In this document: in pieces, positions 5,754-6,245 of the stretch
Position numbering within the stretch: the stretch's first letter is position 1
Layout of the letters: each line of letters starts with the position of its first letter
DNA from: Brevundimonas sp.
GTDB lineage: Bacteria; Pseudomonadota; Alphaproteobacteria; Caulobacterales; Caulobacteraceae
Assembly: GCA_022712235.1 (NCBI GenBank)
Contig: JALAGW010000364.1
Location: forward strand, 1-6,245
Direction: 5' to 3'
DNA length: 6,245 nucleotides
Notes under the pieces: generated by a model
The model's input: the letters and a program-made list of their open reading frames with translations, nothing else
Database searches by the model: none
What the model was told of the DNA's origin: nothing
Position numbers and translations under genes: made by a program

Positions 5754-6245
5754 CCGAACTCGGCTTCCAGATCGGCCAGGCGCGCGGCCTGATCCTCGGC
5801 GATCAGGGCGTTCAGCAGGGGGTCGACGTCGCCTTCCATGATCTGCGGCAGGCTGTGCAGGGTCAGGTTGATGCGGTGATCGCTGACGCGGCCTTGCGGA
5901 TAGTTGTAGGTGCGGATGCGCTCCGAACGGTCGCCCGAGCCGACCTGCGACTTGCGCGCGTCGGAACGGGCCGCGTCCTTCATCTGGCGCTGCATGTCGT
6001 AAAGGCGCACGCGCAGATTCTTCATCGCCTTGTCGCGATTGACGTGCTGCGACTTCTCCGACGAGGTGACGACGATCCCGGTCGGGAAGTGGGTGATGCG
6101 CACCGCCGAGTCGGTCTTGTGTACGTGCTGGCCGCCCGAGCCCGAGGCGCGGAAGGTGTCGATGCGGATGTCCTTGTCGTGGATCTCGATCTCCACGTCC
6201 TCGACCTCGGGCAGGACCGCGACGGTGGCGGCCGAGGTGTGGATA
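5750..6245 (-). CDS. prfA: Peptide chain release factor 1, C-terminal part (partial, runs off right edge)
   Basis: RF1 recognises UAA and UAG in the ribosomal A site and triggers hydrolysis of peptidyl-tRNA. The window holds the last 164 residues or so of a protein of about 360. The visible part begins IHTSAATVAVLPE, typical of RF1 rather than RF2, and includes the catalytic loop GSGGQHVHKTDSAVRITH, whose GGQ reaches the peptidyl-transferase centre; its glutamine is the PrmC substrate. SEKSQHVNRDKAM and RIRTYNYPQGRVSDHRI, also family hallmarks, follow, and the protein ends LADLEAEFG. The PxT codon-recognition motif lies beyond the edge. The frame stays open to the right edge, so a GTG at 6196 is an internal valine and not the start. 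The TAA at 5750-5752 overlaps the stop of the convergent P-loop gene. Confidence 0.98.
   Translation of the reverse strand, partial: IHTSAATVAVLPEVEDVEIEIHDKDIRIDTFRASGSGGQHVHKTDSAVRITHFPTGIVVTSSEKSQHVNRDKAMKNLRVRLYDMQRQMKDAARSDARKSQVGSGDRSERIRTYNYPQGRVSDHRINLTLHSLPQIMEGDVDPLLNALIAEDQAARLADLEAEFG
5752..5765. terminator. Small dyad across the convergent stop codons
   Basis: AGCCG (5752-5756) and CGGCT (5761-5765) around a 4-base loop form a 5-bp stem over the overlapping stops of prfA and the P-loop gene. It lies partly inside the last codons of prfA. No T-run follows on either strand, so any termination role is weak or absent. Confidence 0.2.

Overview
The window looks like a chromosomal segment of an alphaproteobacterium of the order Caulobacterales; Brevundimonas is my best guess. 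The evidence is the very high G+C with third codon positions almost all G or C, a DUF4167 protein (a family typical of Alphaproteobacteria) beside prmC, and a two-component kinase/receiver hybrid of a type common in this group. The genus is inferred from style and no marker gene proves it.

Layout, left to right. (1) Positions 1-187, minus strand: the N-terminus of a predicted lipoprotein with a lipobox and an 11-residue polyproline run, cut by the window edge. (2) 348-1646, minus: a membrane-anchored hybrid histidine kinase with a C-terminal receiver and no recognisable sensor domain. (3) 1729-2682, minus: a DUF4167 protein, a basic, disordered, probably nucleic-acid-associated protein of unknown function. 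(4) 2683-2964: a 282-bp non-coding leader with a candidate promoter. (5) 2965-3861, minus: prmC, the glutamine methyltransferase of release factors. (6) 3934-5175, plus: a YihY/BrkB-family multi-pass membrane protein. (7) 5229-5753, plus: a small P-loop protein of unknown function on a stretch of clearly lower G+C, with its own promoter-like sequence. (8) 5750-6245, minus: the C-terminal part of prfA (release factor RF1), cut by the window edge.

How the genes relate: PrmC methylates the glutamine of the GGQ motif in RF1, and that motif is visible here in prfA. In many bacteria prfA and prmC are neighbours in one operon. Here they are on the same strand but separated by about 1.9 kb holding two genes on the opposite strand, so the pair looks split by insertion or rearrangement. 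The last inserted gene (5229-5753) is the least ordinary item: different codon use, a Walker A motif, a possible Walker B motif, a promoter whose predicted start falls on the ATG (a leaderless messenger), a dyad inside that promoter, and a stop codon that overlaps the prfA stop tail to tail. It is the best candidate for something undescribed, but nothing in the sequence gives its function. The rest is ordinary housekeeping and signalling. I saw no tRNA, rRNA, CRISPR array, insertion sequence or transposase.
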